Below, piece after piece: positions 35,781 to 48,950 of a stretch of DNA of 64,000 nt. Every line of letters begins with the position of its first letter. Positions within the stretch are counted from its first letter, which is position 1. The translations under genes were made by a program, and so were the position numbers. The notes beneath the pieces were generated by a model. That model saw only the letters and a program-made list of their open reading frames with translations. It did no database searches and was not told the origin of the DNA. This stretch comes from Karalla daura (lineage: Eukaryota > Chordata > Actinopteri > Chaetodontiformes > Leiognathidae), in contig CM055188.1 in assembly GCA_029224185.1 (NCBI GenBank), forward strand, positions 8,108,497-8,172,496, written 5' to 3'.

Positions 35781-38700
35781 GAGATAGGATCAAACTTTGG
35801 AAGACACAGGTTATTCCTCCCTGTAGCCACATCATATATCATTTAAAATAAAACAAAATCAATAGATGCTTATGGAAATAACATGATTTAGCTCTATGTT
35901 ACCTGCCTTTACACACAAATCTAGATCAAGGATGTTCTTATATCCTGCTATCTTAATTAGTGCGTGTTAATTGGCAATGTGCATCTCTGGTTAAGTCATA
36001 CAGTATGTATTAGGAAGGGCTTGATTCATCCTATTCACTTGGGACTATAAATCATTCAAGGACAGTGAAATGTAATTCTAGGCATTATTCATGACCAGAA
36101 TTTTGTAAACACTCACCTTCAAAATGGCCTTGCAATGTTTTTTGCAATCTCTTTAATTTGATGTCACCCAGTATGTGAACCTATTGTATTTAATCATTGT
36201 CCATTAGCGTTTTTAGCCTTTAAAATTCTTTAAAGTTTTGTTGGTATTAATGATAACTCATGAATGGTGACTGAGTTTTCTCAGAAAGAAGAGGTGAACT
36301 GATCTACGTGACCCGTACTGCATTAGCAATATGGTGCTAACAGTCTTCAACCGAGCAAAGGCGGCTACAGGGTAACGATGTAGGGAGGTAGACACAGCAG
36401 GCGGAAAAGAGAGAGACAGTGCACCCTGAGAGAGGTCAGACCTCGTCTCAGAGACCTCCATCCACAACACCCCAGGTACTGTGACGCTGTCTTTATGAAA
36501 GTACCCGTAGAACACAAACCCACCGGATTAGTGTCTGGCTCTCGCTGTCTCTGGGAGCAGAGCCCATCGGTCGAGACAAAACGGGGCTGATTGCGCTGTC
36601 ATCTGCATCACAAAGGGAAGCCTTTTCTACCTGAACCATCGCCTGCGCGCCGTGCAGCACATCACATCTATCAGCGACTCTGGACCCATGTGACATCAGC
36701 CTTTTGTTTTTTGTCCATATCTGCCCCCCCCCCGACTCCCCCTCCATTCTTTCTCTCTGTCCCACACCGTCTGTCCAGCATGGCCCATATCAACAGCAGG
36801 ACCCCATCCCCCTCCCTCCCTGGTTGAAACTAGCCTCTTAGTTTCCGCCAGGACCGACCGTTTTCTGTTTTTGCTGGTAGTTGTATGCTCAGTGCGGTGT
36901 GTATCATGTCCTCTTTCTACAAAGGTCCACTAACACATTTGCGTCTTTCCTCTTCTCCCCTCTGGCTCTGCCCGGCTGGCTGTAACCGGGCTCAGCCAAC
37001 GTGTACACACATTAGACAAAACCCCCGTCTCCCGTTGTCAGACCTAACACATCTATCGGTCTCACTCGGACAGAGAGAACTCCCCAGCTGAGGTGAAGCC
37101 AGTAAGCAGATGTGTTTTATCTGATTAGTGAGCAGGCAAGGCAGGCTGTGCTCTTCTGTGACTGATGACTGTTATATCGCTGAGGAAGGCAGGTCCGTCA
37201 GTACAACAGAAAGCTCAGGCTGCTCTATTTGGATTATCTTCCTATTTCCATATACAAACAAGTTAATCAAATCCTTTATGATGTCTTTGACATCCTTTCC
37301 TTTTCTTCAAAGACATGTTTTTCTTTTTTTTTAATCATTTGTATGTCTTCATATTTTATAGCCTGAATGTGCTCTAGCCTCGAGCTGGTACACTGGGGCA
37401 AAGATGTTAAGACAAGCCTGTGTACTGTAGCTGAAGCTGAAAAGTGAACCTTTTAAATCTCAGATTTAACACACTTTATGAATAGATCTATGTAATAGCT
37501 TATACGTTGTATGACATTTAAAATGCAAAGGGAGGGTGCAAATGAATGACTTTTGTGTCCTTAAGTGTGACAGTTGATTTCTATTCACAAGTAATTGCAT
37601 TAGCTCAGAGAATTGGGAATTAAAACAAGGCAATTAACTGATTTGGCCTTTGGCTGTGACTTGTCTGGTTTTAGAACTGGAACTCATCCTGTGTTTTCTT
37701 GGATTAATTTAGAAATCACATTTAGTCAAATGCAGAACCTAATAAGTCATCCAGCCAGTGCAGGACCCGGGAACTTGATCTGTTTCACTGAGCGAGGTCA
37801 AGAAATTTAACATTGACGGTTGATAACAGAAAACAATCATTGCATTCATTAAAATTCATTCATCCATATTCAGTCATAGAGATGGTATACAAAGAAAGGC
37901 ACTCTCCCTCAGAGTCAGGAGGTGCGACAGCAGCATCACAGCAGCAGGTTAAACATACTAATGCTTAATCACCGGTAGTCCAATTACTATGAACTGCTGG
38001 GCCGTTATGGTCAGTTCTCAACAACATGTGTGTGATTGGAATCTCAACTCAACTGTAGGAGTGAGATCTAGTGGCAGTTGCAGTGCAATTATTTTCTCTC
38101 CGACAGAGAGTGATGAAGAAACTGTCTGTGAGGCACATGGATAAGATTCTGTTGTGTGTTCTGTCAACACTTAGCATAATACCTTGAGCTGAAAGACGGG
38201 GATGTATTCTGATTAAAACAGTTAAGATTTTGTATGCAGAAGCACAAAAACCATGCTTTTTGACAGCAAGTAGGCAGACTCAATCTCTTTAAAATAGACA
38301 AAATAATATATTGAATAGACCGTATGATAAATTCTGAAAGGTCAATGCATAAGGGGAGATTTGCAAAGGGGAGATTTAAGGGAAATTGTCTCATGTTCGA
38401 AGATGTTTATTACAGTTGTAGGCTTGTTATTTGGATATGATTATACTGTACTAAGGACAGTGACTTATGGTGTCTCAGCAAATACTTTAATGAGTGTGTC
38501 ATCATTACCAATCATCAGAAAAAAATCCCCCTCTGGTTTTACACAGTTTGGATTGATAAAAACACTGCACACTGTTTTTATTTTCCTCTGGTCTCTAGGA
38601 TTATAACAACCACCATTGGTTGTAATAATCCTTCCACAGCTGATCACTCCAAAATCAATAACTGAGGTTTGGTGAAGGCTATACTCTTATTACGTGTTTA

Positions 38701-39796
38701 TGGAGCCCTATCAATTGACACTTCATTGTGGTTGCTTCATGTTCAAGCTAGTGACAAATGCCCCATTTGGACAGAGAAAGCTTGTGTGAATTTACATAAT
38801 CACTTGTCTGAAAGTGGATCTAGTGTGGGGAGCAATCAGCAGCATCTGCCACACTTGGAAGAGCTCCTATTAATGTAATAACCACCCCACCCCCATTCCA
38901 ACTAACAGCCCATTGTTATTTTATTCAAATTTAAGACCTGTTAAAGATTTCCAGGCGGAAACCCTATCTTGAAAACACACACCCACTTTTCTAGAGCTGC
39001 CAAAAAAAAAAGACTGATACACATCCATTGGGGTCAATAAAACAATGTCTGGATTCATAATACTGCCATGAGGTAACGTGGCTTACAAAATGGGAGCCAG
39101 GTATATAAGGAGATGGTGAAATGATGACTGTTTTCCATGCCTTACCCTGGCAGGGCCCTTCGGGAAGAAATCACAATGGATCATTTGGGAGGGCAGCTGG
39201 AAAATCCATAGAAAATCTCGAGAGACCTGCTGTGCCAGTGAAATCAATACAGAGATCCAACTGAGACCATTAAATGAAATGAATGTCATATGATAGGGTT
39301 AAACATGTAGAATATTATTATTCATACAGTCCAAATAGGTTTTTCATCTGCAGATAATACAAGCAGGCACAGACTGTGGAACAAGGATTGCCTTACCTTT
39401 CAAAAATTTATCTTATCAACGTACACAAATAAACCATCATGTATTTGCCCTGTTGTTAGCCTTCAAATAGAAGTAGTTAGGTAGCAAAAGCAGACAAACT
39501 AAAGCTATGCAATATATGGTTTGTATTTTACAGTAGCTGATGTGATTTGAAGTACTCAACACAACAGAACTAGGCAGCATGCACTTTGTTAGACGCAAAC
39601 AACAGCAGTAGCCTTTGTATTGGTCGATTTCTATCTTAAACATAAAATCTAAAATAATTTGGATAGAAGATTTTACTTGCTTGCTATTCACAGCCCTATA
39701 GTCGCCACACAACACCTACACTGTGTTGACTGTCATGGCAGGGACAAACAGCAAATCCTCACATGTGGAAAAAAGGAAGTTAAACCACTTGTTAAG

Positions 39797-39819
39797 CATG
39801 TTAAGCATTGCTTAACATG
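39797..39819. repeat. 23-bp near-perfect palindrome
   Basis: The left arm CATGTTAAGCA (39797-39807), one T, then the exact reverse complement (39809-39819). The left arm overlaps a direct duplication of GTTAAGCAT (39791-39808), suggesting local slippage or template switching. Confidence 0.9.
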
Positions 39820-40897
39820 TTATCAATAGTTTGTGTATAGCTGTGTGTGTGTATTTTTTTCAATTTATTGAAGAAAATCTCTGTTTTGCCACGCTCTATA
39901 ATAGCTATTTCACTGAGCAAATCTGTAAGCAGTTATTTGAGTCAAAGCACAACAATGGTACATTAAAGTAGATACAAAACATATGGGGTTTAATAGGTCT
40001 TTTTATCCAAATTGCCTTATGGTACCATAAGGAAACATATGTTTGTGGCATGGGCGACCTCAGCAGGGAAGGAAACCCCAAAAGTGGGTACAGTTACTTA
40101 CATGCTGTGTGTAGCAGTGCTCACTGCAGTACAAGCTCTGTTTCACTCTTCCGAACACTTTTCAATCTGCTTTTCTTTAGAATTGGTTTGACACTTTGTA
40201 GTGGCTCAACAGGCATACTACATGTATGGAGTGCATGTATGTGTTGATGGCACTGCTGTCAGTGAGCCTGCCCGTAGGAGTGATTGAAAAAGCATGTTTA
40301 GGATTAGCCGTCTGTCCTCATCTGTGTGAGGGGCTCTGGCAGGGGCTTGTATCAGTGGGTTGTGTTGCTCTCTGTGCCTGCTCTGGAGCTGACTGATGGA
40401 ATAGGTAGGATCAGTCCTCACTCATTGCACTGCCTTTCACACTACCATGTACTCACAGACACTACCACACACACAAACAGATTTTGCCACGTATGCTAGC
40501 AAGTGCACATGTCCCTACATGAAGAGAAATAATTTTTATCTTTGCTCCAGATGTCCATTGGGCACACTGAATTCAACGGTTTGAAGTCAAAGAGAAAGAC
40601 AAGAGTTGTTTTGAGTTAGTTTCTTTTTGGCATGCTGAGCAAAATGGAAAGGCTTTGGGTTATTTTACTGTGATTTAACTTTTCTCCCCACCATGTGAAA
40701 CAGTAAAACAGCACATTATACAAATACGATGTCCCTTTGATCTTAGTGCCTACAGTGAAATGTGCTGTTTTGAAGAAATAGAAATTTAGACCCGTAATAT
40801 TGTTTTGTGGTTTTCCTCCTTACAGACAGATTTTTGGCATGAACTTCTATTAATCTCTGTGTCACAGATTCTAGCATGCTCTTTTCTGCCTCTCCTG

Positions 40898-40900
<3 letters not shown>

Positions 40901-40928
<28 letters not shown>
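40901..40928. repeat. (TG)n microsatellite
   Basis: Fourteen TG units followed by a degenerate GCGCTTGCGCACG tail. Confidence 0.95.
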
Positions 40929-40931
<3 letters not shown>

Positions 40932-43900
40932 TTGCGCACGTCCCTGTGTGCATGCACATGCACGTTTGTCTGTGTGGATCGCACACAAATGGATGACACT
41001 CTCCACAGTATTTCAAACTCAGCACCTGCAGGGCTTGGCCGTCAGGCTTTTTTGGAGTTATGGCATTAACATGGAAACCAGAGGGATGAAGCTGGATTAG
41101 TTGTGGTGAGGTGTGAACACAAGGTCGGGACAGTGATGGCTTTCAGCTGATTTTTTGTTGTCATACTTTTACCCGTGTATGTCTTTTCACAGCGCATGAC
41201 ACAAACAAAGTTGTTTTACAAAAGGAAAAAAAATACATTGTTCACTTAACTGCCAACTTTTTGTTTCTCTAGCTCTCCAGTTTTAATTCTTCACGTGCAC
41301 ACACATTTGATTCTTGGACATTTTGTAGCCTGTGTCAAATGTTTTGAGGAGTTTACAGATTTGCCATTTGTTGAATGAAGGTGGTGGTAACTATCAGCTT
41401 CAAAAGGGTCTGTCTGGATATATGATTGTAATTGTCGTTAGCATAATTTCAGGTTGAGGCGTGTGCAAGGCTGGACCTGTTTGTGTGATGTGCATTGACT
41501 GTCAGCGATAGAACAAATATTTTTCATTCATACTTTTCATGCACTATAAGATTAAATGTAATACTTGAGTCTGATTCGCAGCACAATAATGATTCCAAAC
41601 CACCCACTGTCACAGTTATGAAACTGAAAATGTTGACAGACCATGCAACATGAATGCAGAAATATTATTTACTGGAGGGATTTAATGAGATGGCACAGAA
41701 CTGTCATCTGGGTAGGTGCAGTCTAACCATCCCAATAAACATTTTCAAAAGAGTAAGGACAGCTTCTCCAAACCCCAGTAAATATGTTGTTTATGGTGTT
41801 TGGCTGCACTACAGTACAGCCACCATGGTGATGGATGTAACAATTGTCCTAGCAAAAACATGGATTTCAGTTAAAAATAACACTCCCAGTAAATATGAAT
41901 TACCATTGCCATGCCATGGGGTACTTATGCAGGCTCAGTGTTTTTTCCTTGTTTTGCCCAAAGAATAGCCCAAGGACACTTCTACTGACTTGCCAGATGT
42001 AACATATGAAATACCAGCTGCTTCTATTTTTTCATGTTATCTTTGGAAATCTGATTCTGTGCCTTTGCTCTCTATGGTCAGTTATCGCCACATTATGATT
42101 ATTAAAAACAAACAAACAAAAAAACAACTCTGAGAAATGTAGTAATTTAAGGGCACAGTATAGTGTAGCCCCTTGCCTACAACAAGAAAAGAAAAATCCT
42201 TAGATAATGCCCTGGTGCTTTCATTACCACATTTGAGAAAAAAGACCAGACAGTATTCTTTAACTAATGGTCTGTTAAGCATGCCAGGAATAAGACCGTT
42301 TATTTCAGAAAGTGGTTACTTACAGAAAATAGGAAACCATAGTTCTCAAGGTTGTTCCTTTCCAATTGTTTCAAGGTGGTAGCACTGCCAATTCGTACAT
42401 AGCACCCGATAATTCATTTGATAAAAGGAGCAAAGTAAAAGCCTTTCCTCCAGCTGCCTGAGTCTTTGAATTACTACTGCATTTTCCTTCTTTTTCTAAA
42501 ATCGGTACCAAAAAAGTATTGTTTTCTAGATAGGTATCAAAACTGAGTAATAGAGATATCAGTACTGACAATTTCGGAATGACACACAGCTCTATAAAAA
42601 ACATTGTCTATCATCATTCCTCTTAAGTAAAAATGCCCTCATTTGCTTTGCTTTTCACCAACTGAAACATTAACAACTGACTGGAGAACCTTATTAGAAA
42701 TGCATCAATTTGTAGAAATACATTACCTGTGTAGTTCATTAGCCGTCAGTTTGTCTCTAGATTAGGTTTTCAGCAGTAGCAAATCATTTAAGGAAGCTTT
42801 GCTTGTCAAGAAAGACATGGCAGACATGATTGTGCCTGTGGCCATAAAGGAACATATGTGCTGTTTTTTTAAAAGGTGTCAGTCAGGCAGGACCAGATGT
42901 GTGTTGTGAATGGTGTTATTTTTTTTTTCTCACTCAAGCACGTGTCAGACACACCGTACAGCTGCACAGAGAAAGAGTTAAGTCCGTTTCACGGGGAGTG
43001 AGGAGGAGGTGAGAACCAGCAGGTCTAATTGAGGTGGTTAATGGGCTGTCTGAAACCATCATTCTACTCGACGTAGCATGTGGAGAACCTCTTCATCAGT
43101 GACTTGAATCTGATAAGACAGCTCTTACTCAGACACAAGGCCAAGATGGGACTTGACATAAACATTTTGTGATTCACAATACCATAATTTGCATCAGATG
43201 TGGAATATTTATGGATATTTTAGTAAATGCTGCAGTAGTCGGACTCTGTTTTTTTTCTTTCCCTGCTCAAAGCGTCCTTGTTTCTTTTCTTTATCTTAAT
43301 GGAAGCAGCCTTTTCTCCAGACTAAATATTGTGTTGATTGTTTTGTAGGAGTTATATTCTCATCAGAAACTAACTCATGATCTAATTAAATTAGCTTCAA
43401 ATGAAGCCTTATTTATATTTTCTGTAATTCTGTGCTATTATACAGCTTCATAAAAATAGCATTTTTACGTGTATGTGTATTCTTTAGATGTATTCCCAAA
43501 ATGAATAAAAACTGCTGTTACATGTACAAAAAAAACCCCAAGCAGTTGTCTCTATGAGACTGGAAACCATCCTCACATTTTCACTAAAAGTGCTAAATAC
43601 ATACATGACTGATTTAAAAACTTTTTTTTGCTGTTTTCCCAGCCATCGTTTGACTCAGCCCGTTCTTAACCACATCCCTCACATCCCATTCTTCTCTGCC
43701 TGGCCTAAGTCCCAGCTCAGTCTCGACCTTCCTTCCCAGCTCTACTTGTATTCCTCCCACTGCAGCCACAGCCCAGATCCCTCCTCAGCTATCAGCTCCA
43801 GCCAAAAACATGCACGATGGAAAGGCGCTACGCACTCTTGAGCATTTCACTTGAAGCAGTTTTACCAGGAAACTGTACTGATGACGGTTGAGCAGCTCCT

Positions 43901-44084
43901 GCTGGAGCAGTTGGCCATGTCTTGCTCAGGGGCATTTCAACGAACACAGGAGAAAAACAGAAAAAAAACAACCAAAAAAACAGCGCTTTTGCTTTCTTTC
44001 AAACAGGTTTTTCCAGAAATGTCTCTACATCTGAATTGTTTGAGTGTAGGAGTCAGAGTGTAACAGGGGTTGGAGAGGGGTACA

Positions 44085-44300
44085 AATGGCTGGCTCAGTG
44101 GTTAGGTAGGTGCTCAACATCATTGACACAGTGAATTGCTCTGCAGGGATGAACTGGAGTAAAGGTGCAAGGTTGCGTCAGAAGCAAAGTGTGGCTGGGT
44201 TTAGTGAACAAGCATCCAATATATTGAAGCTGTGGAGCTGCATCACATTTCTTAGCAACCCTGGCTGGTGCCATCATACTGTATAGCCTCGCTGGGGAAA
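44085..44300 (+). repeat. Possible tRNA-derived SINE-like remnant
   Basis: TGGCTCAGTGG (44091-44101) matches a tRNA-type A box (TRGYNNARNNG) and continues GTTAG as in many fish SINE heads. No good B box (GGTTCRANTCC) was found at the expected distance. The following AGTAAAGGTGCAAGGTTGCG text resembles common fish repeats but could not be assigned. Low confidence. Confidence 0.25.
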
Positions 44301-45052
44301 TGGCTGTGTGCAAATCATGGTCAAATAAAACAAGTATAGTTGAAATGTGAAATCCATGATTGCGAACGTATGGATGCCAATGCAGTAGTTTTAAACACCG
44401 GATTACTCTAATTAATGAAGCACAAGTAGGAGTGTAGTGAGTGAGGGGAAAATAAATGTTGATTAAATGCTGAAAAAGTATGGATGTGATTAATCAAATT
44501 TTGTATTGAACTCTAGTCTCACAGCAGCAAGTAAAACTCTTAACTGACTAGACAGTGTTACGACCTCAGTGTCAACTTTCAAACAGTACTGCAGTAGATC
44601 TGAGTGCTCTCGATTACAGATAACAGGATATTTCCCTTCATTTAGCATACAGCTAGTCTGACATGTTAACACCATACAAAAAGAATACAGTGCCCCTAAA
44701 ATATAGTTCTTCAATTAAATGCTCAGCACTTTATATCCATGTATGCTGATGGTTCCATTTGTTGCCATGTGCCTGTGGCTTATTCCTCTTTCAGACTTTA
44801 CTTTGAACTTACTTTAACTTTATTTGAACTTAATGTCTTAATTACAAGTCGTTTAGAGTGCAGGCAGGTTGTTCCTCTGTAAGGCTTGGGCTTAGAGCTA
44901 GAGCTTGGTGCTGATTCTACTTGATACAAACTCTAAATATACTTAGAAATGAATAAATATATGTCATACAAATATCGTATCATTGTTATATTGGTAATTT
45001 ATAAGATGATATCAAATAAATTTGAGGATTAGCTGAATATACTGTTGCTCAT

Positions 45053-45068
45053 TTCTGCCACCTACTTA
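45053..45068 (-). promoter_or_regulatory. Candidate CTCF-binding core
   Basis: The minus strand reads AAGTAGGTGGCAGAAA. TAGGTGGCAG matches the CTCF core with partial upstream agreement. Its orientation is opposite to the site at 26055. Motif evidence only. Confidence 0.3.
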
Positions 45069-46214
45069 TGCATGGCTTTTCAGTCCCTTAGCAAATGCCA
45101 ACATGAGTTTACACGGCTGAGTAGGAGTCGGATGTGATTTTCAACGAAGACCATCTGCACAGACAATCTTTCGCTCGTGCAAACAGCATATGCTTCAGGA
45201 TGTAGATAAGGAGGCTAGTAAATACGCTCATTCCCTGTGTGAATTAACCCATTATGACATGTTCCCTGTTGTCCTCAACCTATGTTGGGAATATCAACAG
45301 TGATGGGTTAACTTTTAAAGCCCCCTCGCAGTCCTCCTCCAGAAACACACCCTGACACACATAGTACAGATCCATCAGTCCAGCATGAATCATTAGTTCC
45401 TTTTAGCTCCCTGGCCACTGGACTCAAATCAGATTGTATGCATACACTCATGTCTAGGAGAGCTGGGGGACTTTCTGAAAACAATAATCACATATTTTTC
45501 TTGGACAGCAAGATCCTAAATTGACGGTATCTAACTGCCTTTTTCCTTGTCAGCAGCAGCATTTAATGTGCTCATTATTTAAGTCGTGCTTGGCAGCTTG
45601 CAGTTTGAGCTATCCATTATACTGTACACATGATGAACTTTGGTACAAGAACTGCAGGGTAGGAAATCATACCTAATCTCTTCATTAAAGATGCAGAAGC
45701 CGGCTTGTAGTTTTCTGCTGTTCTGTGTGTGCTTCCTTTGTTGCCTAATGGCAACCAGAATGTAGGGATGGGCTCAGCTGGGATAGGCTAGGTCAAGCAG
45801 ATGTGGGAGTGCATTTCTTGGGGGATTTTTCATGCAGGTTCATCTCACTTTATCATCATCAGCATATGATCTCTCTATAATTAATCAGGAGAGGTAAGCA
45901 GATAATATACATGTATTACACAGCTGAACAAATTCCAACCTGCAGCAAGCCCGATGGAAGACATCCAAAGAATACAATGAAAGCAGTAGTACCAGTAATA
46001 CTTACAGTAATATATTACACTGGTCATAGATTACTTTAAACTGCATCTATGTACACACTAAAATTAACCTGACTGTATGTGATGTTAGTATCAATGACAA
46101 ACATTTTTATTGTTTGCAAATGCATTGCCTTTGCATTGTTCAGTGACAAGATATGAACATGGCTGGGTCACTAAATTACGGCAGTAATAAATGCTAGTTG
46201 GGGGGGTCCTTAGT

Positions 46215-46231
46215 AAAAAAAAAAAAAAAAA
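46215..46231. repeat. A17 homopolymer
   Basis: A 17-nt A-run immediately after a G6 run. Simple sequence. Confidence 0.9.
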
Positions 46232-46484
46232 TGTTCCCTGTGTTTACCTAACTGTACTTTTGCTTGCAATGCCCATCCCAACACTTAGACACAAGTTTGT
46301 GATTCTCTGAAATAAATCTGCTCATTACTGCAGTGATCTGAGCTGCCAGCCGCCATAGCCACTGACAGGCACTGACAGGCACAATATTTTTTTCTAGTGA
46401 AAGCAGATATGGCGTCTTTGTTGTGCCTATTTCTGTACTGTTTATGGATTCGAGGGACCATCTGTAAGGGCTGTACGCAAGAGT

Positions 46485-46855
46485 GTCAGAACAGTCTGAC
46501 TAAGACCACGTCTAAGAAGTAATAATAGGACCCAAACGCACGACTCTGGACTCAAACAAAGTTAGTGAAAAGGTGATTATTGAGACAGTTTATTGTGACA
46601 AGACTATGGTGAAAACACAGGGAGCACCAGTGAACACAAAAGAGACAAGAGGATGGTGATCTTACCCCCGGGGAGAACAATGGGATCTTGGGAAAACACA
46701 CAAGAGTCTTGATAAACACGAAATATGAAGAAGAAGCTCTATTGCAGAGCACACTAGAGTACAAACAGGTATTCGAACCAACAAACATACAAGACAAACT
46801 GGCCAGGGGAGACACAGGGGAGACACAGACCTTAAGCACCAGTGATTTAGTGTGA
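46485..46855 (-). mobile_element. LTR-like or other interspersed repeat end
   Basis: Read on the minus strand, the segment carries a polyadenylation-like CACAATAAACTG, then GAGTCCAGAGTCGTGCGTTTGGGTCC. This resembles the R/U5 side of Gypsy-type solo LTRs or other fish repeats. A tandem duplication of about 12 bp (AGGGGAGACAC twice) lies near 46804-46828. Termini and target duplications were not established, and no internal retrotransposon domains are present. The family is uncertain. Confidence 0.35.
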
Positions 46856-47034
46856 CAATCAGGGCAAGGAGTAATAATAAACCACGCTTTAAGAATATTT
46901 ATTGAGAAAACAATAGTTTACAACAGTGCAAACATATAAAACATGTTTAAGAAATAAATCTAGATGGATTTTTATTGGATTTTTCTCATGATTTTATTTC
47001 TACAGAAAATTTCCCTGTCAAGAGCTGCAGAGTT

Positions 47035-48950
47035 GAGACAACTCAGATTTGGAGGATTTGTCTGATGTTGATGATCCTGTGGGTAATGCTGATTATCAGC
47101 CTCCACCGCAGGAGCTGAACAGTGGTCAGCGAAACAGTAGTGGGAATGAGGAACCCATGCCAAAGCCCACCAAGGGACACAAACATCTCTATGGTGAAAT
47201 GCTGCTGAGCACAGATCCAGTGCATATTTGTTAAGTTTATTTCGGATGAATATTACAGTATCTTTAGAACTGCAGCACACTCTAATGCCTAAAACAAGAT
47301 CATTGTGTTCAGCTACTCCCAGATGTTGGCATCAGACTCACAAGGTTGAATCTGATGGATCAAACCATAGCCCTAAGGAGCCAACACCAGAGCCAAGCCT
47401 CAATGGTAGAGAAAGAACTGTACTTGTTCTTTTTGTGGCACACCTTGATGGTATTTCTTCAAATCTACCTCAGTGAGCTTTTTGCTTTTGCAAATAATTG
47501 AAATCAATGCCTTTCTTTGCAACAAGGACTATTTTTGTTCCAGAGGACATGGAATGTGCTGGACACCTATTATACTGAAGAAAAATTGAGCAGGGCAGTG
47601 AAGGCTGCGCTGTACTGGACTATGTGCATGTATAAAATATATTAATATATCAATACAGATTTGTTGGAAATTATTACAGGTTATTCTAATTCTGGCTAAA
47701 AGTGGAGACCTTCTCAAGATGTTTTTCTGTACCCACAAATCAGGATGTACATTTACATTACATTTACTCATTTGGCAGACGAATGTACCCGTTGAGAGCC
47801 GTACAGTTCCTGGCCATCACTGAAAGATTTGCACTTGACATAATTTTTAGACTCAGGCTATCACTGAAGGTGCTCATAGATCTTGATATTTCAGAAGACG
47901 TCAAGGCGTATAACAAATTCTGTAAGATTCTGTCTTTTCTGGATTGCATTTTTAAAGGCTACAAGTCTCCGTCTCGACCTGAATGTCTTCTTATTGATTA
48001 GCAGATGACACAGGGGCCTGCCCATGTAGACATTATCTGCCAATGAAGCTGTCCAGTTGGCATGAAGAAGCTGTTTGCACTATAGCAGCTGGCACTGTGC
48101 TTGACTTTGACATTTATCAGGGTGCAGATGTGCTACTTCAGTAGGCCAAAGAACTAGAGGATCGGGGTTTGGGAAGCTTGGTCATCAAGCTTATGTTATC
48201 TGCCTATATCAAATGCTGCAACTAGGTACAAAAGTGAACTGGCATCAGTACTTCACATCCATCTTTGAAGAAGCAGGTGTATGGTACAGTCATGACATTG
48301 GTCACTTCAGCACGCCAGAAGCTACCAACAGGCAAAACAGCAAAACAGTGCAAACAACGGGAGCGGTATCTCAGCCTAAGTTGCTTCTGGAGATGGAAAG
48401 ATGCCCGTTGTGAAGTAGTATGACAATAAACCAGTGTTGATGATGTCTATTGTTTATGCTATGCCGCCTAAATACACCTGCAAATGATGGGACAAGAAAC
48501 TGATTATCGCACCGTGAAGTGTCCATGAGTACAACTCTAAGATGAGTGAGTGGTGTTGACATGGAAGACAGAATGATGAGGTACTATCCCATTAGTGTCC
48601 CTACTGAGAAGTGGACACCAGATAATGACAGACTTCACAGATCTGGCTTCAGCCAACAGCTGGCTACTGTACTGCTGAGACATCACTATATGTGGTATAC
48701 CAAAGAAGAGTATCATCAGTTCCTAGAATTCCTCATGGAAATGGTTCAGACCTTCTTGGCCCAGTGTGGCCATGGTCTACCAGAAGACGATGCAGACCTT
48801 TTGTCCAACAAACATCTTCCAATGGTGGTCAACCTGAAGAATGCAGTGTGCAGCAGGGCGACAGGCTGCTCGGGGAGGACTTGAGTGCAGTATGGGACAT
48901 GCAAGGTGTTCCTATGCTTGTAATGTATGTAGTGTTGATTTTGGCCATAA
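47035..48950 (+). mobile_element. Decayed piggyBac-type transposase
   Basis: Fragments of a PiggyBac/PGBD transposase occur in order on the plus strand, split by stops and frameshifts. Near 47045-47200: an acidic N-terminus, DLSDVDDP...YQPPPQE. Near 47920-48010: FLDCIFKGYKSPSRPECLLID, then a stop, then QMT, the position of the conserved DE(Q/M)M first catalytic aspartate motif. Near 48090-48120: LDFDIYQGAD, matching the LDFxIYQGK/D block. Near 48420-48470: YDNKPVLMMSIVYAMPPKYT. Near 48525-48600: EYNSKMS, then GVDMEDRMMRYYPISV, matching the EYNxxMGGVDxxD hallmark. A C-terminal acidic tail ends near 48890. At least four stops or frame changes are present, so it is not functional, and there is no sign of domestication. 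TTAA-flanked terminal repeats were not identified. Confidence 0.85.
47746..47782 (+). repeat. Common fish repeat motif inside the piggyBac relic
   Basis: TACATTTACTCATTTGGCAG (47758-47777), followed by ACG, resembles the ACATTTACTCATTTGGCAGA box found in many short non-autonomous elements of fish. Only a few tens of bases are recognisable, so it may be a fragment of an insertion that split the transposase, or coincidence. Confidence 0.35.

Larger units (their letters stand above)
30086..46480. other. Non-coding stretch; putative first intron of the candidate gene
   Basis: About 16 kb with no recognisable exon, RNA gene or clear transposon except small motifs listed separately. Open frames such as 33872-34207 show no domain. 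Local features: GAT repeat (30264-30293), paired A-runs near 32318-32357, C-runs at about 33258 and 36723, a GC-richer block at about 36480-37090, Tc1-like terminal-repeat traces at about 35590-35780, a 23-bp palindrome at 39797, a TG array at 40901, a SINE-like trace at about 44085 and an A-run at 46215. Assignment to an intron depends on the exon call being correct. Confidence 0.35.

Noticed and set aside
41016..41036. REST/NRSF (RE1) site
   Set aside because: Only the left half-site (TCAGCACC) matches. The right half is too divergent.
44085..44300. A tRNA gene or intact SINE
   Set aside because: Only an A-box match is convincing. No B box and no cloverleaf, so kept only as a low-confidence SINE-like trace.
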